Notes: generated by a model from the sequence alone, not told the origin. A DNA stretch of 64,000 nt from JACKCR01 sp041390305 (GCA_041390305.1 JAWKQE010000006.1:153850-217849); one strand, 5' to 3'. Shown: positions 18,825 through 28,035, counted from the first letter of the stretch. Made by a program: numbers and translations.

Positions 18825-20537
18825 ATGGGTCGTCTGCGATCCACGAGCCTGACCGTTCGCATCCTCGCGTTGACGGTCATCACCGTTACTGCAGTTTTGG
18901 CCGCCAACTTCTTCTCCTTCTCCCGTGCGATCCGCTCCACGGCGGAGGAAAGTCTCGTCGAGAAGGCAGCCGCCTTCACGATGTTCGCGGACCAGGGGGT
19001 CGCCGTCGCGCTCGAGAGCGGCGACGACTCGTTCGAGGCACTCCATCAGTGGCAGATCGCGAAGCGGGCCGCGAGCGAGGAGAAGCTCGAGTTCGGAGTG
19101 CCCGCGTTTCACGCGGAGAACGATGGAAACGAGCCGGAGAAGAGCAGCTTCGAGGCGGAGATGCTGACCGACCTCCAGGCTCAGGTCGCACAAGGTGGCG
19201 GAGGGACCCTTCACCGGATCGATTCCGAATCCAACTCCGTGCACTACATGCGGGCCGTCCGGCTCGGAGCCGTGTGTGTCGACTGTCATGACGGGTCGAG
19301 TGCCGGGAAGACGTGGAAGGCCGGAGACATGCACGGGGCGTACCACGTGACGTTGCCCCTCACGCCGGTGGATCACGCGGTAGCGCGGTATCTCTCGCAG
19401 GGTAGTGTCTGGGCCGCAGCGCTACTCGTGATCGCGCTGGTCGGATTCTTCTTCGCCCTTCGTACGGTCTTCTCTCGCCCGATGGCTCTCCTCATCCATC
19501 GTCTCGGCGACATCGCCGAAGGGGAGGCGGATCTCTCCCAGCGGCTCGAGGTGTCCGCGAACGACGAAGTGGGACAGCTGAGCCTCCGCTTCAACAGGTT
19601 CGTCGACCGGATGGAGAAGATGATCCAGGACCTCGCCGGCGTGAGTCGGGACGTCGCGTCCGCGGCCACCGAGATCGCGGCGTCGAGCGAGCAGATGGCC
19701 GCCGGGCTCGAGACGCAGCGTCAGCAGGTACTGGAGATCTCGTCCGCCATGGAAGAGGTCGCGGTCTCGGCGAACGAGGTCGCCGAGCGGAGTGGCCTCG
19801 CGTCCCAGTCGGCGTCGGAGTCACGCGCCAGCGCGGAGCAAGGTGGAGTCGTCGTCAGCGAGACGATCGAGCGGATGTTGGCCATCTCCGAGTCCGTGGG
19901 AGCCGGCTCGGACGCCGTCGCGGACCTCGGACGAAAGGGTGAGGCGATCGGGAAGATCATCGAGGTGATCAACGACATCGCGGACCAGACCAACCTCCTC
20001 GCATTGAACGCCGCGATCGAGGCCGCCCGGGCCGGGGAGCATGGCCGTGGCTTTGCGGTCGTGGCCGACGAAGTTCGCTCGCTCGCCGACCGCACCACCA
20101 AGGCGACGCAGGAGATCCGCGGATCGATCGTCGAGATCCAGGAGGGGACCGCGTCCGCCGTCCGGAAGATGGGGGAGAGCCGCGTCGAGATCGAGAGCGG
20201 GACGTCGAGCGCGGCGCAGGCCGAGAACAGCCTCGGACAGATCGTCGGGAGTGCCCAGCACGTCACCGAGATGGTCTCCGCGATCGCCGCCGCGGCGCAG
20301 CAGCAGTCCGTTGCCAGCGGACAGGTGAGCCGGAACGCCGAGATCGTCCGGGCCGCGACCGAGGAGTCGTCCGAGGGGGCGCGCCAGGCCTCGATGGCGG
20401 CGGCTCAGCTCTCGCAGAGGGCGGAGCAGCTCCAGGCCTTGGTCGACTCCTTCCGGGTGTCGGACGCTAGTACAGTCCGATCAGGTGGAGGAACACCGCC
20501 CCGACACCGATCGGGACGACGTAGCGCAGCAGCATGA
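18825..20537 (+). CDS. Methyl-accepting chemotaxis protein with periplasmic c-type heme motif (second of tandem pair)
   Basis: 570-residue paralogue of the preceding receptor with the same order: helix near 12-32, periplasmic heme domain with CVDCH (151-155) followed by GDMHGAYHV, second helix near 182-203, HAMP, and signalling domain with EVINDIADQTNLLALNAAIE. TGGAGG precedes the ATG at seven bases. The periplasmic part is shorter than in the first copy; the DTDGDGKD-containing insert is missing, so the two receptors may differ in ligand or redox range. The last 71 bases overlap the 3' end of the oppositely oriented symporter gene. Tandem duplication followed by divergence of the sensor domain is the likely origin. 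Confidence 0.93.
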   Translation: MGRLRSTSLTVRILALTVITVTAVLAANFFSFSRAIRSTAEESLVEKAAAFTMFADQGVAVALESGDDSFEALHQWQIAKRAASEEKLEFGVPAFHAENDGNEPEKSSFEAEMLTDLQAQVAQGGGGTLHRIDSESNSVHYMRAVRLGAVCVDCHDGSSAGKTWKAGDMHGAYHVTLPLTPVDHAVARYLSQGSVWAAALLVIALVGFFFALRTVFSRPMALLIHRLGDIAEGEADLSQRLEVSANDEVGQLSLRFNRFVDRMEKMIQDLAGVSRDVASAATEIAASSEQMAAGLETQRQQVLEISSAMEEVAVSANEVAERSGLASQSASESRASAEQGGVVVSETIERMLAISESVGAGSDAVADLGRKGEAIGKIIEVINDIADQTNLLALNAAIEAARAGEHGRGFAVVADEVRSLADRTTKATQEIRGSIVEIQEGTASAVRKMGESRVEIESGTSSAAQAENSLGQIVGSAQHVTEMVSAIAAAAQQQSVASGQVSRNAEIVRAATEESSEGARQASMAAAQLSQRAEQLQALVDSFRVSDASTVRSGGGTPPRHRSGRRSAAA

Positions 20538-21852
20538 CCCAGCCCCAGTAGAGGCGGGAGGGCCCGCTCGCCTCGAACGCGCGACGACGTGGTTCGTCGC
20601 CGATTCGCCATGCGACGAAGAGCGCGATTCCGAGACCGCCGAGCGGGAGCAGCCAGTTGCTCGCGAGATAGTCGAACGTGTCGAACCAGTTCTTCCCGGC
20701 CTCGTGGCCGAGCAGGTGGAAGACCGGCGCGGTCATTTCGGCGAACCGGTCACCGAAGAGCTTTCCTCCGCTCAGCGCCGACGGGATCCCGACGACGAGC
20801 GTCGTGAGGCCACAGACCCAGGTCGCCTTCTTCCGCGTCCATCCCTTCTCGTCGATGAAGTAGCTGCTCGTCACCTCGAGAAGCGAGATCGCACTCGTCA
20901 GCGCGGCGAAGACGAGGAGGATGAAGAAGATCGTCGACCAGATCGGCCCTCCCGGCATCTGGCTGAACGCGATCGGCAGACTCTGGAAGACCAGGCCGGG
21001 GCCGGCGGATGGCTCCATCCCGAAGCTGAACGTGATCGGGAAGAGCACCATGCACGCCATCAGCGCGATCACGGTATCGAGGACGCCGACGGTGAGCGAC
21101 GTCTGGAACAGGTCGTCCTTCTGGCTGAGATAGCTTCCGTACGTGATCATCGCTCCCATGCCGAGGCTGAGCGTGAAGAACGCGTGGCCGAGCGCTTCGA
21201 GCACTCCGGCGGGGCGCAGCTTGTCCGCGTGGAGGCCGAAGACGAAGTCGAGGGCGTTGCCGAAACCCGAGAGGGTCGCGGCCCTCACCAGCAGTACGGC
21301 CATCATGAGGAAGAGCGCCGGCATGAGGATCCGTGCCCAACGCTCGACGCCCTCGCGCACGCCACCCAGCACGATCGCGATCGTCATGATCATGAAAACG
21401 ACATGCCAGAGCAGGTTGAGTGGCCCATTCACGAAGAGCGCGCCGAACGAGCCTCCGACCTGAGCCGATTCCATGCCCGCGAACGCGTTCGTTACGGAGA
21501 GATAGACGTAGTGGAGCGCCCAGCCCGCAACGACGCTGTAGTAGGACAGAATGACGAAGCCCGCGACCACGCCCATGATCCCGACGCCGATCCATGGACT
21601 GCCGGGGTGGGAGAGAGCGCGGAAGGCACCGACGGGCGAGTTCTTGGCCGTCCTCCCGATGAAGATCTCCGCAGTCATGACGGGGAGTCCGACGAGCAGC
21701 ACGCAGAAAAGGTAGATGATGACGAACCAACCACCGCCGTTCTCACCGGTGATGTAGGGGAACTTCCAGATGTTGCCGAGTCCGACTGCGGAGCCTGCGG
21801 CTGCGAGGATGAACCCGAACCGGCTCCCCCATTGGGCACGTTCTTGCGTCAT
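20467..21852 (-). CDS. Sodium-dependent transporter of the NSS (SNF/LeuT) family
   Basis: Inner-membrane sodium symporter, usually for amino acids. The second of two adjacent ATGs (21852) is preferred because GGGGAG sits five bases upstream; 461 residues result. Helix 1 has the unwound sodium/substrate motif AAAGSAVGLGNIWKFPYITG, helix 6 region SLGMGAMITYGSY, and helix 8 FAALTSAISLLEV, all hallmarks of LeuT-like transporters. About twelve hydrophobic segments are visible, and the C-terminus ends with a last helix (VGAVFLHLIGLY). Its 3' end overlaps the chemoreceptor gene on the other strand. Substrate specificity cannot be read. Confidence 0.93.
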   Translation of the reverse strand: MTQERAQWGSRFGFILAAAGSAVGLGNIWKFPYITGENGGGWFVIIYLFCVLLVGLPVMTAEIFIGRTAKNSPVGAFRALSHPGSPWIGVGIMGVVAGFVILSYYSVVAGWALHYVYLSVTNAFAGMESAQVGGSFGALFVNGPLNLLWHVVFMIMTIAIVLGGVREGVERWARILMPALFLMMAVLLVRAATLSGFGNALDFVFGLHADKLRPAGVLEALGHAFFTLSLGMGAMITYGSYLSQKDDLFQTSLTVGVLDTVIALMACMVLFPITFSFGMEPSAGPGLVFQSLPIAFSQMPGGPIWSTIFFILLVFAALTSAISLLEVTSSYFIDEKGWTRKKATWVCGLTTLVVGIPSALSGGKLFGDRFAEMTAPVFHLLGHEAGKNWFDTFDYLASNWLLPLGGLGIALFVAWRIGDEPRRRAFEASGPSRLYWGWVMLLRYVVPIGVGAVFLHLIGLY

Positions 21853-22059
21853 CATGTCTCCCCTGTCTCGGGCTAACGGGCTGGAGTCGCTCGCCGGCCA
21901 TTATCCCCATGGTTCGGAACGGTCGCAAGCAAGAGCGCCCCGATCGGAATGCCGGCGTTCCTCTGTGGTGCGGACCGCGAGTCGTGGTACGATCGGGCCC
22001 TGCCGGTGACCAGGTTCCTTGCCCTTAGTCCAGCTCTCACCTGATCGAGGAGGAGCCCG

Positions 22060-23838
22060 ATGTTCCGTACCCTCTCCCGTGCTCTCGGTCCCGGCCGCTT
22101 CGTCCAGGCCGCGTTTGCCGGTCTCGCCGGCATGGCCGCTTTCTCGCTCCCCGCGGCCGCGCTCGACGTCGTTTCGACGAGCCCGAGCCGCTACGCCCTC
22201 GGTGTTTCGCGCTCGATCTCCTCGATCGATATCGTCTTCGACGAGGACATCATCGTGCCCGCCACCTCGATTCGAGTCGCGGGCGTGATGTCGGGAATCG
22301 AACCGGGGACAGTGAGCGTGAACGGCAACACGCTGAGCTATGAGCCCAGTACTCCCTTCCTTCCCGGAGAAAAGGTGCGAGTGCATCTCCACCGGGACAT
22401 CGAAGGGGCGACCTCGGGAACGACGCTGACCGGCGGGTATTACTTTTCGTTCACCGTCGCCTCGGATTTTGGTGGCCTGGACTTCTCCGCGTTCTCCGTG
22501 TTCGACGCATCGGTCATCCCCTACTTCATCCACGGCGGTGACGTCGACGAGGACGGAAGGCCGGACATCTGTGTCCCGAACGAGGGCACGAGCGACGTTT
22601 CGGTCTTCCTCAACGACAGCGGCGTGGGCGAGTTCGACTCGCGCACCGACTATGGGGTCGGTCAGAAGCCGAGTTCGATCTTCGGCGACGATCTCGACAA
22701 CGACGGGTTTCAGGACCTCGCTACCGCTGACATCCAAGGCAGCACGATGTCCGTTCTCATGAACAACGGCGACGGGACCTTCTCGCCGGCCGGTTTCTAC
22801 GCGACCGACTCCGACGACTGCCGGCAGGTCCACGGCGCGGACCTGGATGGGGACCTCGACATCGACCTCGTCGCCACCTCGCACGTTCCGACGACAGGGC
22901 AGGGCCAGATCTGGGTCTTCTACAACCGTGGGAGCGGCACGTTCTTCTCGGGCGTGCCCTACGGGGGGATCGCGGACGGTTCGTTCACGGTCGAGGTCGA
23001 GGACTACGACGGGGACGGGCATCCGGATATCGCGGTCGGCTGCCGGGAGGCCGATATGGTCACCATCCTCACGAACGACGGAACCGGGGGCAGCTTCTCG
23101 ATCCGCGGACACTACGCCGCCGGCAACGGCCCGTGGGACACCGATGCGAACGATCTCGACGGTGACGGGGACGTCGATCTCGTCATGGCCGACTCGTTCG
23201 GGAACCGGATGGGAGTTCTCCTCAACGACGGGACCGGCGCGTTCACAGCGTCGTCCGTCGCGACCGCGGCGTTCCCGCTCGGTGTGCACCTCGCGGACCT
23301 CGACGGGAACGGGACGATCGACGCCATCACCTCGAACTTCGCGGGTTCGAACGCGCAGGTCTTCCTGAACGACGGGAACGGCGCGTTCACCTGGCACGAC
23401 AACCTACTCGTGCAGTTGACCGGTTCGTATCCGTGGGCGAGCGATCTCGACGGCGACGGGGACATGGACATCTCCGTCGTCGACGAGAACTCGGATCTCC
23501 TCTTCGTCTTCTACAACGGGCTCGAGTCCGCCTCCGGTCCGGCGCCCGATGGGCGGCCGACGCCGGCGCTCCTGTCCCTTCCGAACCCGATGCGCTCGAC
23601 GTCCGGGGCGCGCATCTTCCTACGCGGCGAGTCCCGCCTCTCACGGATCGAGATCGTGTCCGCTTCGGGACGTCTCGTTCGTTCGTTGGATGCACCACCG
23701 GAAGGTGCAGGGCTGCCCTACGTCGATTGGGACGGTCGCGATGGTGAGGGGCGGAAGGTCGCCCCCGGACGGTACTTCTTCCGTGGACGCACGGCGGACG
23801 GGCGAACGCTTGCGGGTGAGGCCCAGGTCGTCGACTGA
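22060..23838 (+). CDS. Secreted FG-GAP/VCBS-repeat protein with Ig-like and FlgD-like domains
   Basis: 592-residue exported protein. A signal peptide ends near residue 35 (FSLPAAA-LD). Residues 36-140 form a bacterial Ig-like (Big_5) domain (VVSTSPSRYALGVSRSISSI). From about 160 to 490 there are seven FG-GAP/VCBS beta-propeller blades, each with a calcium-loop such as DVDEDGRPD, DLDNDGFQD, DYDGDGHPD and DLDGDGDVD. The end (YVDWDGRDGEGRKVAPGRYF) is the FlgD-type Ig domain found at the C-terminus of secreted proteins in FCB-group bacteria, where it probably helps export or anchoring. It is likely a cell-surface binding protein; the ligand is unknown. Confidence 0.88.
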   Translation: MFRTLSRALGPGRFVQAAFAGLAGMAAFSLPAAALDVVSTSPSRYALGVSRSISSIDIVFDEDIIVPATSIRVAGVMSGIEPGTVSVNGNTLSYEPSTPFLPGEKVRVHLHRDIEGATSGTTLTGGYYFSFTVASDFGGLDFSAFSVFDASVIPYFIHGGDVDEDGRPDICVPNEGTSDVSVFLNDSGVGEFDSRTDYGVGQKPSSIFGDDLDNDGFQDLATADIQGSTMSVLMNNGDGTFSPAGFYATDSDDCRQVHGADLDGDLDIDLVATSHVPTTGQGQIWVFYNRGSGTFFSGVPYGGIADGSFTVEVEDYDGDGHPDIAVGCREADMVTILTNDGTGGSFSIRGHYAAGNGPWDTDANDLDGDGDVDLVMADSFGNRMGVLLNDGTGAFTASSVATAAFPLGVHLADLDGNGTIDAITSNFAGSNAQVFLNDGNGAFTWHDNLLVQLTGSYPWASDLDGDGDMDISVVDENSDLLFVFYNGLESASGPAPDGRPTPALLSLPNPMRSTSGARIFLRGESRLSRIEIVSASGRLVRSLDAPPEGAGLPYVDWDGRDGEGRKVAPGRYFFRGRTADGRTLAGEAQVVD

Positions 23839-23866
23839 TCTCGAGCGGGCGGATCGTTCTCCCCCG

Positions 23867-23977
23867 ACGATCCGTGGCTGGTGACGTCGATCGTTCTCCG
23901 GCGACCATCCGCGACTGGGGACGTGGATCCGTCTCCAGTCACCATCCGCGACTGGGGACGTGGATCCGTCTCCAGTG
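23867..23977. repeat. 37-bp tandem repeat, three units, between convergent genes
   Basis: Units start at 23867, 23904 and 23941. The second and third differ only at the last base; the first is degenerate. Each contains ATCCGCGACTGGGGACGTGG in the conserved copies. The array fills most of the 150-base space between the FG-GAP gene and the oppositely oriented MOSC gene. No coding frame is evident. Confidence 0.85.
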
Positions 23978-23988
23978 ACGAGCGGTCT

Positions 23989-24438
23989 CTAGGAGCGCGG
24001 ATCCGCGGCGGCGAGGACGTCTCCCACGCGCAGGGTTCCACCCTCGTGCAGGCGTCCCCAGACGCCGGCGCGGGCGTTCGGCTTCAATGCGTCCTTGAGG
24101 CCGGGGTGGAACTCGTCCATCACTTCGCAGGGTGCCGTGATGCCCTTCACTTCGAAGAGAGAAGGGCCGAGACGGACCCAGCGCTTGATCCAGCTCTGCC
24201 CGCCGCCGCCGGAGAGGAGGACGTTCGCACGCCGGCCGACCGGATCGAGGTCCGCGCGCCCGGCGTCGCTCGCGGCCTGCCGCCAATCGTCTTCGAAGAC
24301 GATGGTGACATGCCGCATCGACCCTTTCGTATGGTCCAGATCGACCCCTTGGCCGGCGAGCAACTCGAGGCTCTCTACTTCGATCGGTGTTGCGCCCGGA
24401 CTGGGGCGGTACCAGAGCCTGAGGACGCGGTGTTCCAT
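23989..24438 (-). CDS. MOSC domain-containing protein
   Basis: 149 residues. ATG at 24438 (MEHRVLRLW) has AAGGAG eight bases upstream, which decides it over a longer upstream reading. Short stand-alone MOSC (MOCO sulfurase C-terminal) domain: VTIVFEDDW, GRRANVLLSG and a conserved cysteine in KGITAPCEVMDEFHPGL, where the family carries sulfur or binds molybdenum cofactor. The C-terminus LRVGDVLAA is also typical. It may act in metal-sulfur cluster or molybdenum cofactor chemistry; no molybdoenzyme gene is nearby. Confidence 0.85.
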   Translation of the reverse strand: MEHRVLRLWYRPSPGATPIEVESLELLAGQGVDLDHTKGSMRHVTIVFEDDWRQAASDAGRADLDPVGRRANVLLSGGGGQSWIKRWVRLGPSLFEVKGITAPCEVMDEFHPGLKDALKPNARAGVWGRLHEGGTLRVGDVLAAADPRS

Positions 24439-24524
24439 CCGAACTCTCCTTCCGATGGCGGCGAAGGCTGACGAGTTAGGGTAAAGGCAAGGTTCGGCGA
24501 CGGGCAAGCCAACAGGAGAACGGC

Positions 24525-25322
24525 ATGGGTGAGATTCGCATCGAACAGCGAGAGTCATGGGACTGGGTCCATCTCGAACTCGGTCGTGCAAACGCGGTCG
24601 GGCCGGAGTTTCTCGCGGAGATGGACGAAGCGCTGGATGCTCTGTCCGCGGAGGGACCGGCTCCCGGGTTCGAACTCGACGGTCCGTCCCGTCCGGTGCT
24701 CATCACGGGCCAGGGTGCGGCGTTCTCGGCCGGTCTCGACCTCACGACGCTCCTCCAGTTCGGCCGCGACGAGATGCGTGCGTTCGTCGAACGGTTCGAC
24801 CACGTCTTCCGGCGTGTCGCGACTCTACCCAGACCGACCATCGCGGTCGTGAACGGACACGCCGTTGCGGGAGGAACCGTGCTCGCTCTTGCCTGCGATG
24901 TGCGGATCGGGGCGGAGACGACTCCGAAAGGAACGCCGTTCGTCATGGGGCTGAAGGAGTCCGCGATCGGGCTTCCCGTTCCCTCGATCGTTGCGGAGAT
25001 CGTGGAAGTGTCGATCCCGCCCGGCGCGCGTCGGAACGAGATCGTGCTGACCGGCAACCTCTACTCGCCTCAGGACGCATTCTCGGTGGGACTCCTCGAC
25101 CGCCTCGCTTCCACGGGTGAACTCACCGCCGAGGCGGAAGCACTCGCGACGCCGTTCACGCAGTCGACGGGACGGGCGGCGCGTCGTCTCAAGCGGCAGC
25201 TTCGTCCCGTCCTCTACCGGGGCCTCGCGTCACCACGCGACGACGAGGAGTTCCTCGAGGCGTGGTTCTCGCCCGAGACGCAGCGCCGGATCACTGCGGT
25301 GGTGGAGAGTCTGCGCCGTTGA
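24525..25322 (+). CDS. Enoyl-CoA hydratase/isomerase (crotonase) family protein
   Basis: 265-residue cytosolic crotonase-fold enzyme; AGGAGA precedes the ATG at six bases. The oxyanion-hole elements are visible: ITGQGAAFSAGLDLTTLL (first backbone NH) and VVNGHAVAGGTVLALACDVR (second). The catalytic-glutamate region is less regular: LKESAIGLPVP aligns where hydratases have a conserved acid, while the earlier acid of true hydratases is not evident (it has ACDVRIGAE followed by TTPKG). It could therefore be an isomerase or a specialised acyl-CoA enzyme rather than a beta-oxidation hydratase. It is divergent from the MOSC gene and convergent with the DUF1722 gene 16 bases away. Confidence 0.88.
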   Translation: MGEIRIEQRESWDWVHLELGRANAVGPEFLAEMDEALDALSAEGPAPGFELDGPSRPVLITGQGAAFSAGLDLTTLLQFGRDEMRAFVERFDHVFRRVATLPRPTIAVVNGHAVAGGTVLALACDVRIGAETTPKGTPFVMGLKESAIGLPVPSIVAEIVEVSIPPGARRNEIVLTGNLYSPQDAFSVGLLDRLASTGELTAEAEALATPFTQSTGRAARRLKRQLRPVLYRGLASPRDDEEFLEAWFSPETQRRITAVVESLRR

Positions 25323-25338
25323 CCTCAGTCGCCAGGTC

Positions 25339-26184
25339 TCAGTCGGATCCCTCCGCTGACCACTCCGAGCGGAACGTGACGCGAAGCAGAATCTCGTCCG
25401 GGAAGAGGTAGGACTGCGCAACCAGCCCCGCGATCCTGGTCGCCTGAACCTGATCCCGGAGCCTGGCGAGTGGTTCGCCACGATCGATGTCACCCTTGGC
25501 GTAGGAACCGATCAGATCTGCGAGTTCCGACTGCTCCGATGCATCCAACTTCGATCCCAGGAGTTCCACCACGTGCGTCATGACATGGGCGTGCTTCCGC
25601 CGGGTCATCGGCTTCGCGATGGCCGAGAGGAAGAGCTCCGTGATCTGCTGCTCGAGGAACTCTCGTGGGTGGTTCTTCGCCTTCGCGACCAGTCTACCGA
25701 TGAGCGTGTGTTTCTTCGGATCGTGGCCGATCACGCGATACCGGTGGCGGACGTTGAAGGCGACGAGGTCGGCCGTCCTCCAGTCCTCGCGGAAGAGGGC
25801 GCGGACTTCATGGTAGGCGAGTGCTTCGTCCAGGAACTGCTCGAGCGACTCTGCGTCCGCGAGGTCCGTGAGTGCGCGGGTTGGCGGGCATTCCGTGCCG
25901 CCGCCGTTCCCTGGATCCGCTCCTACGATGACGATGCCCGAGACGTTCCCGGGTCGTCCCTCCGCGCCGGAGACACCCTGCGTCAGGTCGTGCCAGCGGA
26001 CGAGGCTCCCAAGGAACCCGAAAACGGTGTCGATCTGCTCCCTGGCCCCCGGACCGATGTGGCCGAGCTCGATCGGGTTCCGCTCTGTCCCGCGTCCGCT
26101 ACCGGCGGCCCCGGATTGGTTCTCTACAGTTGGCCCCGCGGCGGAATGCTCGCCGGGCGTTTCGTTTGCGTGTTTCGTATCCAT
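25339..26184 (-). CDS. DUF1722 (YbgA-like) protein with unusual N-terminus
   Basis: 281 residues. The C-terminal half (about 138-250) matches DUF1722: VAFNVRHRYRVIGHDPKKH, LIGRLVAKAK, KPMTRRKHAHVMTHVVELL and a final VAQSYLFPDEILLR. In most relatives a DUF523 domain with conserved cysteines precedes it; here the first 40 residues are low-complexity and residues 50-125 form a short domain (VSGIVIVGADPGNGGG, ALTDLADAESLEQFLDEALA) with a single cysteine. The family is linked to DNA repair or DUF523-dependent tRNA thiolation only loosely, so no function is assigned. The start ATG at 26184 has no strong ribosome site; translation could start elsewhere in the N-terminal region. Confidence 0.8.
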   Translation of the reverse strand: MDTKHANETPGEHSAAGPTVENQSGAAGSGRGTERNPIELGHIGPGAREQIDTVFGFLGSLVRWHDLTQGVSGAEGRPGNVSGIVIVGADPGNGGGTECPPTRALTDLADAESLEQFLDEALAYHEVRALFREDWRTADLVAFNVRHRYRVIGHDPKKHTLIGRLVAKAKNHPREFLEQQITELFLSAIAKPMTRRKHAHVMTHVVELLGSKLDASEQSELADLIGSYAKGDIDRGEPLARLRDQVQATRIAGLVAQSYLFPDEILLRVTFRSEWSAEGSD

Positions 26185-26517
26185 GGCAGGGAATCAAAGC
26201 ACAGACGGTGCTTGCACCCAACTGGTCTGTGCTGTTACTCCTCGTAGCTCGGGGAGCGGCGGTTCGGTCTTCCTGCGATTACCGAGAGCAATTCATCTAG
26301 TATTTGCCACCAAGACGCCGTTCCCCGGCTCTCACTTCCCCCATCCGATCCCGATCCCGGAACGGCCGCCCAGCCAAGCGCGAAGCGAAGTCCGTTCTCG
26401 AGGGCTCCCTCTCCGTGATCCCGTCCGGTACCCTTCTCGAGACGAGAACCTGACGAGCGCGGATCTGGGTGCGCAAAGGAGAAGGCGCACGAACACGACA
26501 CGTAGGGAGGCGATCAC
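26185..26517. promoter_or_regulatory. Divergent intergenic region with a 9-bp inverted repeat
   Basis: This 333-base space separates the DUF1722 gene from gnd. AGCACAGAC (26199-26207) is repeated as its exact inverse GTCTGTGCT (26226-26234), 15 bases upstream of the DUF1722 start. It could be an operator or a leader hairpin. The section near 26285-26310 is relatively AT-rich and could hold the gnd promoter, but I see no convincing -35/-10 pair. Confidence 0.35.
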
Positions 26518-27963
26518 ATGGCCAGCGACTTCGGAATCATCGGGCTCGGCGTCATGGGGAGTAACCTCGCACGCAATGTCGAACGCAACGGCTTCTCGGT
26601 GGCCGTGTACAACCGCGAACCCGAGACGTTGGACGCGTTCCTCGGTGAGTTCGGCGAGGGGCACGCGTTCACTCCCGCACGAACGTACGAGGCGTTCGTT
26701 GCCGAACTCTCGAGGCCCCGTCGCATTCTCATGATGATCCCGGCCGGTGCGCCCGTGGACTCCGTGAGCGCCACCCTCCGCCCCCTCCTCGAGGACGGTG
26801 ACATTCTCATCGACGGAGGGAACTCGAACTTCCAGGACACGGATCGGCGGCTGGAAGAACTCGCGCCATCGGGCATCCGGTACTTCGGCATGGGCGTGAG
26901 CGGGGGCGAGGAAGGCGCGCTCTGGGGGCCGAGCCTCATGCCCGGCGGCGACGAGGAGACGTTCGCCCACCTCGAGCCGATCCTGACGAGGATCGCCGCC
27001 AAGGTGGATTCCGGGCCTTGCGTCACCTGGTGTGGCAGGCGGAGTGCCGGACACTTCGTCAAGATGGTCCACAACGGGATCGAATACGGAGACATGCAGC
27101 TCATCGCGGAGGCATATGACCTCATGCGGAACGCGCTGGGCATGTCTCCCGACGCGATCGCCGCCACCTTCGCTGAGTGGAACCGCGGAGAGCTCGAGTC
27201 CTTCCTCATCGAGATCACGTCCAAGATCGTCGACTTCCCCGACGACCAGGGAGGAGGCGGCATCCTGCTCGACCAGATCGTCGACGCGGCCGGACAGAAG
27301 GGAACCGGGAAGTGGACGACCATCACCGCCCTTCAGGTCGGAGTGCCGATTCCGACGATCACGGCGGCCGTCGACGCGCGTATCGCCTCTTCCTTCCGGT
27401 CCCTGAGGCAGCGCGTGGCCGACGCTCATCCCGGGTCGGTGCCGGCGCCGAAGGAGCTGCTCGCCGCCCTTGGGGTCGAGGCGCCCCAGGTCGTGGGCTG
27501 GATCCGGGAGGCGCTCTATGCGTCCAAGATCTGCTCCTACGCCCAGGGCTTCGATCTCATCCACCAGGCCTCGAAGGACTTTGACTACGGTACCCGTCTC
27601 GACGAACTGGCCCGGATCTGGAAGGGTGGCTGCATCATCCGTGCACGGTTCCTCGATCGGATCCGGGAGGCCTTCCGGAGAGACTCCGAGCTCGATAACC
27701 TCCTGTTGGACAATCGATTCGGCGAGGAGGTGCGAGCCCGAGAGGCCTCCTGGCGGCGCCTGGTGCGGCTGAGCCTCGATCTCGGGATGACCGCCCCCGC
27801 CATGGCCGCCTCCCTCGCCTACTACGATCAGCTGCGCCGTAAGAGACTACCTGCTAACATGATACAGGCGCAGCGGGACTTCTTCGGGGCCCATACCTAC
27901 CAGAGGCTGGATCGTGAGGGGACGTTCCATACGGAGTGGCCAAAGCTCCACGAATCCGAATAA
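26518..27963 (+). CDS. gnd: 6-phosphogluconate dehydrogenase, decarboxylating
   Basis: Oxidises 6-phosphogluconate to ribulose 5-phosphate and CO2 with reduction of NADP+, in the oxidative pentose phosphate pathway. 481 residues, full length. AGGGAGG precedes the ATG. The Rossmann motif GLGVMGSNLARN opens the protein; ILIDGGNSNFQDT and GMGVSGGEEGALWGPSLMPG follow. The catalytic lysine is K182 in GHFVKMVHNGIEYGDMQLI, and the helical C-terminal domain has GTGKWTTITALQ and ends with HTYQRLDREGTFHTEWP. All substrate-binding motifs look intact. No zwf or pgl gene is adjacent. Confidence 0.97.
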   Translation: MASDFGIIGLGVMGSNLARNVERNGFSVAVYNREPETLDAFLGEFGEGHAFTPARTYEAFVAELSRPRRILMMIPAGAPVDSVSATLRPLLEDGDILIDGGNSNFQDTDRRLEELAPSGIRYFGMGVSGGEEGALWGPSLMPGGDEETFAHLEPILTRIAAKVDSGPCVTWCGRRSAGHFVKMVHNGIEYGDMQLIAEAYDLMRNALGMSPDAIAATFAEWNRGELESFLIEITSKIVDFPDDQGGGGILLDQIVDAAGQKGTGKWTTITALQVGVPIPTITAAVDARIASSFRSLRQRVADAHPGSVPAPKELLAALGVEAPQVVGWIREALYASKICSYAQGFDLIHQASKDFDYGTRLDELARIWKGGCIIRARFLDRIREAFRRDSELDNLLLDNRFGEEVRAREASWRRLVRLSLDLGMTAPAMAASLAYYDQLRRKRLPANMIQAQRDFFGAHTYQRLDREGTFHTEWPKLHESE

Positions 27964-28035
27964 CGAGATCCGAAATTCCACCGAACCTTGGACCCTGGGA
28001 TTCGTACCTTTGGGTGTGAAGGAGAGGGGAAAGCG

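Noticed and set aside
23867..23977. CRISPR array from the 37-bp repeat
   Set aside because: The copies are contiguous with no unique spacers.
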